NCBI GenBank assembly: GCA_961205875.1
Contig: OY540818.1
Location: 12,188,761-12,252,760 of the forward strand
Origin: Sialis fuliginosa
Lineage: Eukaryota; Arthropoda; Insecta; Megaloptera; Sialidae
Direction: 5' to 3'
DNA: 64,000 nt
Position numbers and translations under genes: made by a program. Shown here piece by piece: positions 1 to 11,249 of this stretch (position 1 is its first letter; every line of letters begins with the position of its first letter). The notes under the pieces are model-generated. The model was not told the origin of the DNA and made no database searches. It saw only the letters and a list, made by a program, of their open reading frames with translations.

Positions 1-3000
1 TACATCGCCAAAACAATTGAATCCACTCTTTTCGATTTGTTAAACATAAGAGATGGTACTTTTCTGAAAACAAAAGAAAGGTATTGAACTATTAAACTCT
101 TATCTGCGCACCCACCATCAACTAAACTGTTTAATTGAGAACAAATCGGTTTTGCAGTTCGAAACATACTACGTTATTTTCTAATAACCTGATAAATATA
201 ATAATTATTAATAATAACTCTTTGTAATATTTTCAATAGCCGCCACTGTCAGTTCACGGACAATCCACTAGCACTTACGCGGGACAGTACTATAGTACCG
301 TTCTTGTTCGTGCTACGGTCACATTATTGCAAACATAGATGAATTGAATGATAAATATTTTATTTGTATCTGCGAAAACTTGGTTGCTGTAAAAGGTAAT
401 CACAAATTAACTACTCGTGATAGAAATCAAAAGGAATGTTTTGTTTACGTCTGCATCAAGTCAGTGTAATTAAGTGATTTAATTAGGTCAGGATCTTTTA
501 GGTAATAAATTCAGATACTCTCGAATTAATTGCAGATGTTTTCTTTGTTTAGGTATTTTGTGGTTGTGTATTTAAAAGAAGTGCGAATAATAATGAAGTA
601 AGTAATATATTGTAAACATAAACGATTTAATGATCTTCTAGTGATTAAGTTATGTCTTTTTGGTGGGTATAAGCTTATAATTAGACAAAGTAAGATATAG
701 GAATCATAACACGCTATCAACATTGAAACCAATGTACTCCGTAAAGTCAAAGGAGTATCAATAGGATCTTGAATTATTTGGGGTTATCAAATTAACTAAC
801 AATAAATATTTGATATTGAATTTAAAAGTATTTTAAAAGAGAACTGTCTATTTGGAACTAACTTAATTGACTATTAGCCATTTGAGAAAAATGGTCGCCA
901 AGAATTTTGGGGATAGTTTCGCATAATGGAGTAATTATATAGTTTTTTTATGTATCCATAAATTATTCTTATATATGCTTGTAAAATTACCGATTTTAAT
1001 AGTAATGTTGAAATGAAAAAAGAAAATACAATTTTAAGCCATGAAAAATTAAATGTAAATACCTACATATTATAGTACCACTTTTTCTCAGGTTATGAAT
1101 TACAATTACGTGATCAATAAAAGAAGGATAAATACCTAGAAGTCTCAAGTTTTTTTTATTAGCTATTATTATTTTACTGCATAATTAAAGTATACCTACT
1201 TAATATTATTGATTTTTACAAACTACGACGAAGTTAGGACATGACGTTGTTACGTGTATTTTTCTAATAGGTACTTACATTATTATCAATCCAATAGACA
1301 GAAAAGAAAGATTTAGAACAGTCCGGGCCAACCCAAATTGCTCCACGGACCGCATAGACAACCTAAAATTGTTCGAGGGCCGCACATAAATAATAATTCT
1401 GAATTTTTTTCTCATAATTTTTTTAAATGAATTTCGTACTTATTGAATTCTTTTTCTAGTCACCTTCATTTTTTAAAGTAGAATTACTTATAAATCCTTT
1501 TCAAAAATTTATATCCTCAGAAATAATAATCGTACAGACAAAATTTAATATATGTATCATGTTATAAATTAACTTTTGTATGTATTCGAGTTGATATTTC
1601 TATGAAAAGTGAAATTAAAACCATAAAATTTGAATAAAAAATTTTGAGTTTTAGATTTCGTTAAAAGTGTGTTTTTTATATAGAAAATAATGTGAAAAGT
1701 TGAAATTTTCAAACTGCAGGTCTGTATCTCAAAACGTTCTCGAGCTATCGTCTCGTTCTCGTTTTGTTTAATGCGATCTCGTCTTAATATGCAGCTCTAA
1801 TAATATGGTATATTGAAATGGGGGCGTGGTGGTTTATTTTAATATAATATAAATTAATATGCGCATTCAAATAAAAAAATACGATAAAAAGAATCATATT
1901 ACAATCATAACATTATTATGTATGCATGTATGTAACTGATACACGTGTAAACAAATATACATTGCCTTTTATATAAAAACACCACATGCAATAATAATTT
2001 ACTTGTCATTGGATAAAGCAGATAACTCAATTGGAAAAAAATATCTATTTATAATACGACAAAATGCGATTGTATTGTATGTTTGAAGTACGTGTCATAA
2101 TATTTACAAATTGTATCAGCTATTTTTAGATCTAATTTATAGAAAGATGTTATTTTTTCCTTCGTAAAGGTGAAAGTAAGATAACATCGACTTCCGTTGG
2201 TGATGAGGTAAATATCGTTACGTTTATTTATATTGATGAAAATTGCAATCCTTATTTCTGAGAAATTTTACTTGTTAATACATAAGGTCGGGTCAAGGTT
2301 GTAAGGTAGATATCAGAGAAAAATAATTTCACATCTGTTCGAATAAGCTTCAAAGAAAACAGGCAATTTTTTTTAAATTGTATAAGTTGAAATAAAAACC
2401 ACTTTTCATTTTTTTCCTCTACTTTTGTGGCATTTTACTTTTTACAACCGCACTTTTTTTGTGTATCTGTGTTGTTTTTTAATTGGTATATCAGTAGTAG
2501 AAAAATTATTCAAAATCAATTAATTTTCATTGCTTCTTTGTTTAGTTTTTGAGAAGTTCGGACTGGCAGTATAACAATATTTTCATATTATGAAGAACAA
2601 AGCTGGAAGAAGCATTAACTAATTAAAAAGGATGTATATTCTTGTCGTTTGTTTTTTATTTACCTATGTTATATCACATTTCATTTACGGGAAGTGCTTG
2701 TTTTTGACGAGGTAACGTTTATTTAAAAAAAAGAAAAAGTGCTCGGGATAATCACTTTGAGTTATATTTTTTATAAACAATACAATAAAAAGAGCATTAC
2801 AATAATGAGATTTTTAATTAATTAGAATCACAATTATTTCTCATTTTGAAAAATGGTTATACATATTTACCTACAGATTCGTATTTTTCTTTTCTATTTA
2901 TAAACCAAATTTGGTTCAAAGATAATACAATAAAATTATTCGTGACAATTAGCGAGATAATGCAGATTCAAAAGAGATTTTAAACGTGGCGTTTTTAATA

Positions 3001-3480
3001 TTAAAGTTAGATATACATATGGTCTCACAAACTTTTCTGTAGAACTAATTGAAATCTACAAGACGTTCCTACACAATTTTGAGTTATCTTTTATAGTTTA
3101 GGGTTAAATGATCCACGAACCTATTTTTTTTATTTGCGAAACTAATTTATTCATTGTTGAGTTGTTTTGAGAGATAACATGATTATATGTATGTACCATA
3201 TATCACTTCTGAGATAAAAAAGAACTCGGTGGTACAAGTTTCATCAAAATATGTCCAGTAGTTTTTAATTTAATTATAATTTTATATATTTGTATAGAAA
3301 CAACAAATGCTTCCACAGGGTCACTGTTTTTAAATTGTTTAAATTATTTGCTTAATGTTTCTTATATATAAGTGATTAGATGACGTCTTAAACATTTTGG
3401 ATATATTATTATTTTTTTAACTAAAGCAATAAAATTGAAAGTATAAATTACTGAATACTTAGAGCTATTAAACAATAGAA
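1..3480. other. AT-rich non-coding stretch
   Basis: No coding region is recognisable. Two details stand out. At 1325-1395 a degenerate direct repeat of about 33 bp (AAATTGCTCCACGGACCGCA, then AAATTGTTCGAGGGCCGCA) resembles the GGGCCGCA repeats of decayed hAT elements. At 1735-1785 there is a CTCGTCTCG-type tract like those at 15.9, 17.1 and 41-42 kb. Positions 3020-3300 contain a phrase (ACAAGTTTCATCAAAAT) seen in many insect repeat relics. The remainder is simple A/T-rich sequence. Confidence 0.6.
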
Positions 3481-3659
3481 AAATGTCGTCCCAAACTAAT
3501 TAAGATGTACAGTACATACATACATGTTATGAGTATGACAAGAGTTAATTGTAATAAACATGTCCATTTTAACACGTATGCTGAAGTTAGCATGAAATAT
3601 AAACATCATTAATATCTACTCACTCAAAAAATGAAACAAGATATCCCAAATTACAACAA

Positions 3660-3900
3660 TAAAACCAATAATTAATATTCGGCTCGACACATTGACATAT
3701 TTACGACACATATAACACATTAGCACAACAAACTTGCTAGCATTAAAGGAGTTGTAATTGTGATGTGTACAAACTAGGTTGTACAAAAATAATTAATGGC
3801 AAAATTAGCCGCCAGGATGTGAATTATTAATTGAAAGGTACACATTGTTGTACATACAACGCCATCTTATAATTAACTCTGTGGTGTGTACAGGGAGACA
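3660..3900. promoter_or_regulatory. Candidate regulatory element with homeodomain-type sites
   Basis: This stretch lacks obvious repeat ends and is more complex than its surroundings. It contains AATAATTAATGG and GAATTATTAATTG (homeodomain-like TAATTA/ATTAAT cores) flanking AGCCGCCAGGATGTG, and ends with GTGGTGTGTACAGGGAGACA. What is seen is motif clustering only; enhancer function is inferred and no target gene is known. Confidence 0.25.
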
Positions 3901-4090
3901 TTTCTCAGAAATAACTGCCTATTGTCACGAACTTTTCTTTATTTTTTTCTAGGTATAAAGCAACAGGTAGTTTGTAGGGTTTTCAAAAAGTTCCTGGATT
4001 TTTTTGATATAAAATATAAAATATAATATAAAATTGATATTTTATGGCATATACCAAAACAAATATATTTAAAAAAAATTATAAACTGTA

Positions 4091-4209
4091 TTGTGACAAG
4101 GATTCAGTGGACAAACAGGCAGACATACACATAATTATAATTTTTTTGTCTCATTTTATAATAAAACGATCACAAAGCTTCTCGTATCTTTGATATTACG
4201 AGGAAGCAA
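4091..4209 (+). repeat. Interspersed repeat, tail fragment (GACAGACA / CTTCTCGTATCTT family)
   Basis: It shows TGTGACAAGGATTCAGTGGACA, a CAGGCAGACAT tract, and then CGATCACAAAGCTTCTCGT through CGAGGAAGCAA. The same tail is found at 16690-16871 and 62780-62954, but the family's head is absent here, so this is a truncated copy. Confidence 0.7.
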
Positions 4210-4214
4210 AATCG

Positions 4215-5140
4215 TGAAACGATAAATAGTGTGAAAAACTCAGTACTTCAAAGTATAACAATGAAAAATAAGAACTTGATGCCCCAAATTCTTTCATCTG
4301 TTTCTCAAGAATGAAATAATGTCTAAATGGATTGTAATCACATTATAAGAAACTAAATAAAGGAAAAAATTCTCTAATATATTAAAAATATCTATTCAAA
4401 ATATAATATAATAAAATATATAATAGACGCATTGTAAAAATCACGTTTCTTCTTCAAACTTATATAAATGTAATAACATGTAAGATTAATGGTATTTCAT
4501 GAAAAAAGGTTGATACATTTCAAAATTAAATTTTCTTGTTAGGCCATATTTCAAATAATATCAATGTAACATTGTTGTATCTACCTTGAACGTTTATCAT
4601 TCCATTTTTTATAGGTTCTAAAAAAAGATTTTATGTCAAGATTGATATTCTTAAGTTAATTTATCACTGATATTTTTAGGCAATTTTTGGATAAATTATT
4701 TCATAGTAAATATTATTTTGCAAAAATTTAATTTTAAACAGCTAATACCTGAGGGGAGGGGAGAAAATGTATCACATCTTTTGGGAATAAAATTTATTTA
4801 TAATAATTAAGTATGAAAATTTTCGAGCTTTTGTCTACGTTGTCATATTTTTAACTTAACATTTCGACTCTCATATTGGAGTCTCCTTTAAACACGTGGG
4901 TATAATGGTAACCAGTATTTAAATTAAAAAAATAAATATATAAATTTGAATTAAATTAAATTTTAACCGAATCCTCTCAAAAAGTGTCAGTAAACAACAT
5001 CAATTCTAAATATGGAGGTTCTATTGTATTTATATGACCTTAAAACATACCATGCATTGAATGAGTAAAATATAATTGTATAAATTTCAAGAAAACTAAT
5101 TAAACTTTTCTTGAAAACATGTCGATAACATTCTAAAGGT
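4215..5140. other. AT-rich sequence with no recognisable feature
   Basis: There is no coding potential, repeat end or motif cluster I can support. A GAGGGGAGGGGAG tract occurs near 4751. Confidence 0.6.
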
Positions 5141-5360
5141 TAACAAGGAAGGTGGGGGTTTCTGTAACACACAAACCGTTATGTAACGAATAAAACCCAG
5201 TTAACGTAATTGACGAGACGGCAAAAACAATAATTGACAGTTATAAGATTCGATCAGAACCCTTTCATCGAAGCACACTTTGATCATTCGACCGCGTGTC
5301 ACAAACGGATGGGGATTGATCAGGCGTTATAAAAGGAGTGGGGGACAACCGGTGGAGTGG
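5140..5360 (+). promoter_or_regulatory. Candidate core promoter with proximal elements
   Basis: A TATAAAAGG box lies at 5328-5336 in a GC-richer island. Upstream are a TCF-like CACTTTGATCA (near 5276), AATTGACAG (near 5233), and GACCGCGTGTCAC. The expected transcription start would be about 5358-5370, in GGGGATAGATAGTAGTGTGC, with no strong arthropod TCAGT initiator. A GTAAGT donor follows at 5488. TATA-like sequences are common in AT-rich DNA, but this full consensus with a G-rich flank is better than most in the window. It is a candidate only. Confidence 0.35.
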
Positions 5361-5487
5361 GGATAGATAGTAGTGTGCGTACGGCGATTGTGGCACGTAA
5401 TATCTTAACACGATATAGAAGTTACATGCTTTTTCTTTTTATATTATCCTCGATTTATACGAATAGAAAATATACGTTATCTGTTGT
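5360..5487 (+). other. Possible 5' untranslated exon ending at a GTAAGT donor
   Basis: If the TATA box at 5328 is used, transcription would start near 5360. The first good donor is GTGTAAGT, with the splice cut before 5488. The interval contains one short frame (ATG at 5427, 21 codons, hydrophobic start MLFLFILSSIY) that reads into the donor, so it could be a uORF or a short coding exon. No splice partner is known; the nearest convincing downstream exon on this strand is at 37.4-37.7 kb. Confidence 0.2.
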
Positions 5488-5499
5488 GTAAGTTTTTAT

Positions 5500-6410
5500 T
5501 TATGAATTTATGAAATAGGTACTTATTAAATAAATATTTCACTAAACGGTTTTTTATCGTAGGGAGGATTTTCTAACTAAAATAATATTCAGTTTTGCCT
5601 AAACATAACATAAAATAAAATCGAGCATATACGACAAAAATAGTGAAAATATTAAACTGAATTCATATTTTATTTGAAGGACTGATTTACATATAAATAC
5701 ATACAATTGCTATTATTAATTTGACTAGAAGTCTCTGGGTATTTCGGACCTCAACACCGGTGTTATAGTTTAATAATTTATTATATTTAATTGTACAGCT
5801 AACATCATATAATTTTTTTTATGATCTCTTCTGGGAAAAGGTTTTGCTAATTAAACTAAAAGAAATTTGTTTCATATGTACATTTGTTATATCTATGTTT
5901 CATCAATAAATATGTATAGAAAGAAAAATCATATTTCTAAGTTATGTGATTTGAATATTTGTTATATCGGTTATTTCTATAATATGTATGTATATAAGCA
6001 AAAAAAAAACTTTTGAAATATATTTAACTTCGGAAGAGACATGTCGCTTATTACTTTTTAAAATTACATGCAAGTCACACAATACAAAATTAGAAACTGC
6101 ATGTGGAATACTAAAATAATTTTTCCACCCAACTATATCAAGTTTAATTATTAAAAACTTTTTTTTCATGTAAACTTGGAACCATAACATATACGTACAT
6201 TTATTATACCATTCAGAAATTAAATTTTCTAATTTTGATACCTAGAGTTCAATGCTTTATTTGTTTAAATATTTATAAAGTAACTGATAGAGCTCACGCG
6301 AGATAAGATTAGAGTTAAGTGAGTTAATCTTTCGGCTTGCAGATTTAAGTAACTGATTTTAAAGTTTAATATCGTTTTAACAGTTCACTCGATTTTGATT
6401 AAAAGATGTG
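5500..6410. other. AT-rich non-coding stretch
   Basis: No gene is recognised. A perfect 12-bp palindrome AACACCGGTGTT sits at 5753-5764, a half-site arrangement similar to GACACCGGTGTC at 48811-48822. Nothing else is supportable. Confidence 0.55.
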
Positions 6411-6411
6411 G

Positions 6412-6558
6412 GTACAGTCAAATTGGCTGAATTTTGCCAGGATCAAAGATTAGGAATATAACAGGTTATGAAGTCAGAATTTTTGTTACACATTCTGCAC
6501 ACTAAAACCGTATAGTCCTTTCTTATCCTTCTGGGCAAACAAAAACTAGGATCAAGTA
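6412..6558 (-). mobile_element. Truncated copy of the GGGTACAGTCAAAT element
   Basis: It starts GGGTACAGTCAAATTGGCTG, matching the terminal repeat of the complete element at 10685-11245. It continues with ATAACAGGTTATGAAGTCAG, TATAGTCCTTTC and CAAAAACTAGGATCAA, which match the reverse complement of about 10990-11110. The second end is missing. Confidence 0.65.
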
Positions 6559-6559
6559 A

Positions 6560-7346
6560 GCATGGGAACGATATATTATGATATATGTTTTCTGGATTTC
6601 ATTAAATTAGCACTGTTAGTCGTCCTTGTACTAAATTGTTTTAAAAACAACAATAAGGTAAGCTTCATTACCACGTCAAGGTAGAGATCCTTCGATAAAG
6701 TTGATTATTTTTCTTTTATTATTATTTTTACATGAAAGAACACTTATTACAATTTTTTAAACTAAAAGAATAAATGACTGTTAAATTGATAACAGTTTTT
6801 AAGATAAATAGGTATTTTAATTAATTTAAAAATGTTAAATAACGGAAAAAGTATTTAATATTCTGAAAATTGTATGTTCTTGGAACATCCAAACATTCAT
6901 GTTAAATTTATCAAAATTAAATAAACTGCTAGAAAAAAATTTAACTTTAAAATCAGCAAGTTACTTATATTCTGAAAATTTTCTTATAAATAAGTTTATT
7001 TAAAGATAACTTTTGAAAAACGTATGCAGCATTATTTCATTTTTCCAGTGCTGTATCAGTAAATGTAGTACAGTTTACACACTTGTATGTTTTCATATTT
7101 ATTTCTAAAGAAAAGCAATTTCCGCAAAAGAATGTTACGCAACTACTTCTCTTTTGTTCATGATGACAATTTATATCGGGGTCGTTATTTTATTTATATC
7201 AGAAACATTCGTGTATTTCTATTCGAATTGAACAGATACTATTACGTGTTGAGCGATGTGAGTATAATTGATAATTAGATTTGTGTGTGCAGTAGATGGG
7301 CTTCTAGGTGTATTAAATACATTCAAGGGGAGTTTTTTTGCATAGT
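6560..7346. other. AT-rich sequence, only chance-length frames
   Basis: A 63-codon frame at 7087-7278 (+) has low-complexity Y/F/R-rich content and no recognisable domain, so I treat it as chance. No repeat ends are seen. Confidence 0.5.
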
Positions 7347-7347
7347 A

Positions 7348-8543
7348 GGGGAAAGTCGGGTAATTTGGACCACTTTTTTAAATTAACATATTTAGTATAC
7401 TCAGGCCCGGATTTAGAAATTTGCCGCACTTAGGCAGTTGCGAAAATTGCCCCCCCCCCCCCTCTCCTCGAAACTAACAGTTTAAGTCATAGATGTCAAA
7501 ATATAAAACTCAGGATCTTTTTTTTTGGTTGCATTAGTTTCAATTTTTATAAAGTTACATTAGGAAATATAAAAACTGAAGACTTTTTTTTGTCATGCTT
7601 GAGTTAAATGTATAGAGAAATTATTGCTTATGGGTTGAAATTTTTACGTCTCGATTTTCGGATGGCAAACCCATCGATAATGGAATCAAAATCAAATTCA
7701 ATTCCCACGAATATAACAAGTTTTCAAAGTTTCCACCAAAATTTGCCGCCCTAGGCAGCTGCCTACTCTGCCTGCATGGTAAATCCGGGCCTGAGTATAC
7801 TAGTTTTAGGTTTAGACAAATTATTTTTTTATGAAATGAAACAGCAGTTTATAGATTTTGTTTTTAGTAAGTATTATTAATCAACATAATTATCATAAAC
7901 TCCACAAAAATCAACAAACTTTGTTTCAATTTAGCCAACCGGTAATGTAAGTTGGACCACGGGGTCGCTAATTTGGGTTTTTAGAGAATCTTAACTAAAA
8001 TATACCTGTAAACAAAACATAATATGTAAATATTTATGAATTACAGACTATCAAATAGTTATTTATCATGAGTATTAAAACATTACATTACATACATTAT
8101 TTCAATTAAATTATTCAAGAAAGACAATCATCACATATGTCAGGATTATTGGTACAAGTTTCATGATACCAATTATGGCAACTACGTGCGGTCCATTTTA
8201 ACCAACAGGGTGAAAAGTGATAAAAAAATCTAACAAAAACATAACCTATCAAAGCCGCCAATCAATCCATGACTGTTAATTGTTGATAAATTGCTGCTGC
8301 AAACAATAAATTAAAAACGCTGTATGCTTACCTTTGTACTAACTACACCCTTAGCACGAATCACTCAAAATTACATCAAAAATCACTTATTTACATTTGT
8401 GGAAACAAAACACTAACATTTAACTTAAAATTTAATTTAGGCGCCTATCGCACGGTGTTACCGTTTAAGAAATCAGAAAACTACTTTTCGAGATATAAGG
8501 GTGGTCCAACTTAGCGAGTGGTTCAATATACCATACTTTCCCC
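7348..8543. mobile_element. GGGGAAAGT-ended DNA element (TA target site), host of a nested insertion
   Basis: The left end TA|GGGGAAAGTCGGGTAATTTG and the right end, read on the other strand, TA|GGGGAAAGTATGGTATATTG form inverted termini of about 30 bp that continue to GACCAC/GAACCAC. TGGACCAC is repeated inside (7953 and, inverted, near 8505). TA dinucleotides flank both ends. Removing the inner 7402-7793 insertion and one 8-bp duplication leaves about 0.8 kb with no transposase frame, so it is a non-autonomous element of unknown superfamily. The TA target suggests a Tc1/mariner-like mechanism, but this is inference. Confidence 0.7.
7402..7793. mobile_element. Complete hAT-type MITE with 8-bp target duplication
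   Basis: Perfect inverted ends CAGGCCCGGATTTA...TAAATCCGGGCCTG are flanked by identical 8-bp copies AGTATACT (7394-7401 and 7794-7801). CAG/CTG ends plus an 8-bp duplication are the hAT hallmark. Subterminal TTGCCGCACTTAGGCAGTTG and TTGCCGCCCTAGGCAGCTG form a second direct pair. A C13 run lies at about 7451-7463. There is no transposase. The perfect duplication and termini argue for a fairly recent insertion, nested in the older GGGGAAAGT element. Confidence 0.92.
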
Positions 8544-8772
8544 TATTCGTGCATGTTACAAATAGTTATAATTGTGTTTAAAATTTGCAATCGATAAAAT
8601 GTAATGAAAAACTTTTATTTGTCAAAATTTTAACTAAAACTTATTAATAGTACTATATAACATTATATTTAATTAATTAAATAAAAGTTATTTCTTGTCT
8701 AATTAAACGTGTTTGGAAATTTAATATGCCTACATATTTCGTTTAAATTAAATTTAAAAAACATACTATGGG

Positions 8773-9047
8773 TGCCACAGGACTTTCTTATACGCAAATC
8801 TAAATAAAATATTTTTGGATGGCTGATAAAAATAATTCGTAAAATTCAAAAATTGATACTAATTATAAAATTTCACCCTTCTATATTTTTTCGATTTTGA
8901 GTTCCAGCGTCCACAGACAGACATACATAATGGCGAAAACAGTGGATAATTCCATCAAAACTTCGAATCGAAAAAAAAACGGTTTAATTTATACTGTAGA
9001 TGTAGTATTTTATAGATAAAGCCGTATAAGAAAGTAAAAAGTGGCAC
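8773..9047. mobile_element. GTGCCAC-ended inverted-repeat element
   Basis: The left end TGCCACAGGACTTTCTTATACG is mirrored by CGTATAAGAAAGT...GTGGCAC at the right, giving arms of about 22 bp with a 4-base offset. The inside is AT-rich with a short CAGACAGACATACA tract and no frame. The target duplication is unclear. Confidence 0.55.
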
Positions 9048-9049
9048 AT

Positions 9050-10260
9050 AAATTTCCCCTCTTGCTAATTAAATTCCGGCAGCTTTGGTAGTCAAAAATT
9101 AATATTATATCCTTGTCATTCAACCGTTTTTGTGAATTTAAAAAAAATATATCTATAAATTTTATCAAATTATTTTCAACATCATTCAGATTATAGGCTA
9201 GACACGCAGGCAGACAGACACACGGATAATTTTGAATAGGTATAAAGAACTACGTTGTACGTTGATAAATTTACCCTCACATTTTTTTCGATATAATATA
9301 ATAAGTATATGTGATATTTACCAAAGTCCAATATATATTTCACGTATCCAAATTTTTCTTTCTACCCAACGAATTTACTTGGAAAAATCACCGCAAAAGA
9401 AAAATATATGAAAAACCACGCTTTTATGAAATATAAATATCTCCTTTTTATTTTATAACATGTCACAAACAAGAACTAATCTACGTGCATATGAAATATA
9501 TAATAAATTCTCTTTGTGTCTCCTTGTGTCGTTCTTATAAGGACATTCTGCGTTTCTTTTGACGCTGAGAAAATATCTGATACAGCCCAGAAATACACCA
9601 AGTGAAATTCCCAATTTTTAATTAAATAAAATATATGGTTTTCAAATTATTAAAGAGGAACCACAATTACATATTTCATGCATTTACATTATTTAATATT
9701 TTAATTTAATTAACATATATCCGTTTTGAAAATTTAAAATTTATTTCTATTTTTAAAACAAAATTTATTTCGTTAATGTTTTAATCCCGAAGGTTTTGGC
9801 TATGATTTAAATATTTTATGGGAATTTATGATGTAAAATTTGATTTTCATTGTTAAATAACAGATGGCTGCAGTTCAAAATACACTATTTCATTTTTGAT
9901 TAATTTTAGAACCATAGAATTCGTTTAGAAAATTAACAATATTTTCTGAACGGCTCAATTAATATTGATAATATTATTTAAGGAAAATAATTATGTCATG
10001 CTTAATTTAAAAACCACTAACAAATAATAATTAAAATTGGTTTGGTATTTCTATTAAAACAGTACGTGAGAAATATATCTATTTTTTTGTAGAGCATTGA
10101 TTATCTATACAAAAAAAAATACATTAAAATAATTTTAAATACCCAATCACAAAAATCAACTTTTCATCTGGCAATAGAACTTTTTTTTTACAAAAGATAG
10201 TTGTACCCACAAACATTCGTCATTTTCGATGACAAAGACTTCAATGGCGGTACAACAATT
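9050..10260. other. AT-rich sequence with a GACAGACA repeat relic
   Basis: Around 9190-9240, GCTAGACACGCAGGCAGACAGACACACGG is the kind of tract found at the ends of several repeats here. Otherwise it is A/T-rich, with no coding signal. Confidence 0.5.
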
Positions 10261-10261
10261 T

Positions 10262-10400
10262 ATTATTTGCATATTATACCGGGGCTTTAATCATTAATGC
10301 CCGGAGCAGCTGACAGTGCCCTCGGATCTTCACTGGAAACCGCTCCCGCTTTCCGCCTCCGCCACCAACAACTGGCTGATTTACAGCACACTTTGTGTAT
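10262..10400. promoter_or_regulatory. GC-rich island, candidate regulatory element
   Basis: The sequence includes GGGGCTTTAATCATTAATGCCCGG, then CAGCTGACAGTGCC (E-box CAGCTG overlapping the TALE-type TGACAG core), then CCGCTCCCGCTTTCCGCCTCCGCC. It contrasts strongly with its surroundings and has no repeat termini or open frame. Enhancer identity is inferred. Confidence 0.3.
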
Positions 10401-10684
10401 GTGTGTTTGTGTTGAACAATTGTTGAAACTAAGCTAGCTAGTATGTATTATGCATATGTATGTACAGTGTCAACTTGTTAGTATTATATTATTATGATGA
10501 TCAATCATAAATAAACATTGTAACGAATATATCAATCAAGATTATAAAAATCTGTTTGATGGAACATTACAAAATGTTTTATTTTAATTTATCGCACTAT
10601 ATTCGTGTTGAATAAATGTTGTTACCAAAAATAAATGTTACGGATAACATTTCAAAGAACTCCGCACAAAATCAATGCAAACTA

Positions 10685-11245
10685 GGGTACAGTCAAATTG
10701 ACTCAAACTTAGGTGTTATTTTAGAAAAATTTTCAACTGCATTTACCTCTTTTTGCACACTTTATAACTTCTTATATTTTTTAATTCAACTGCAATGATC
10801 TTTTTTTTAGTTTACACTTCTTATATTTTTCCACTAATAATTTGTTAACTACACAAATTAGCTTTTACACTAAAATAACCACTGCCCAAACTAATGTATG
10901 ATGTACATAGCTCGTGACAGAAGGTCTGAAAATGGACAGTTTTTTAATTATTCCATGTAAAAAATTAATAATACAAATGATAACTTATCATTTTTGTACA
11001 TAATTTTTATTTATTTGATCCTAGTTTTTGCCTTCACGGTATGAAAGGACTGTACGTTAGTGTGTCGAATGCGGAAAAAAGTTTCTGAACCCATAACCTT
11101 TTAGTTTTTTAAAGTATATAATCCTAACCTTTGGCCCTGAATAACTAAAAAACTGTCCATTTTCGAACCCCATGTTCGCATAAACTTTTGATCAGCAAGT
11201 TACAAACTGCATCATACTTCAGTTTCAGCCAGTTTGACTTTACCC
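10685..11245. mobile_element. GGGTACAGTCAAAT element, complete, TA target site
   Basis: The ends TA|GGGTACAGTCAAATTGACT and, inverted, TA|GGGTAAAGTCAAACTGGCT form termini of about 20 bp. An inner inverted pair (GAAAATGGACAGTTTTTTAA at 10927 and its complement at 11143) makes it partly fold-back. The 60-codon frame at 10616-10798 spans the element border and is not a gene. A truncated relative is at 6412-6558. Confidence 0.75.
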
Positions 11246-11249
11246 TAAT

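Noticed and set aside
5427..5490. Secreted peptide gene starting MLFLFILSSIY
   Set aside because: Only 21 codons, AT-rich, and it reads directly into a splice donor; kept only as a possible uORF or short exon.
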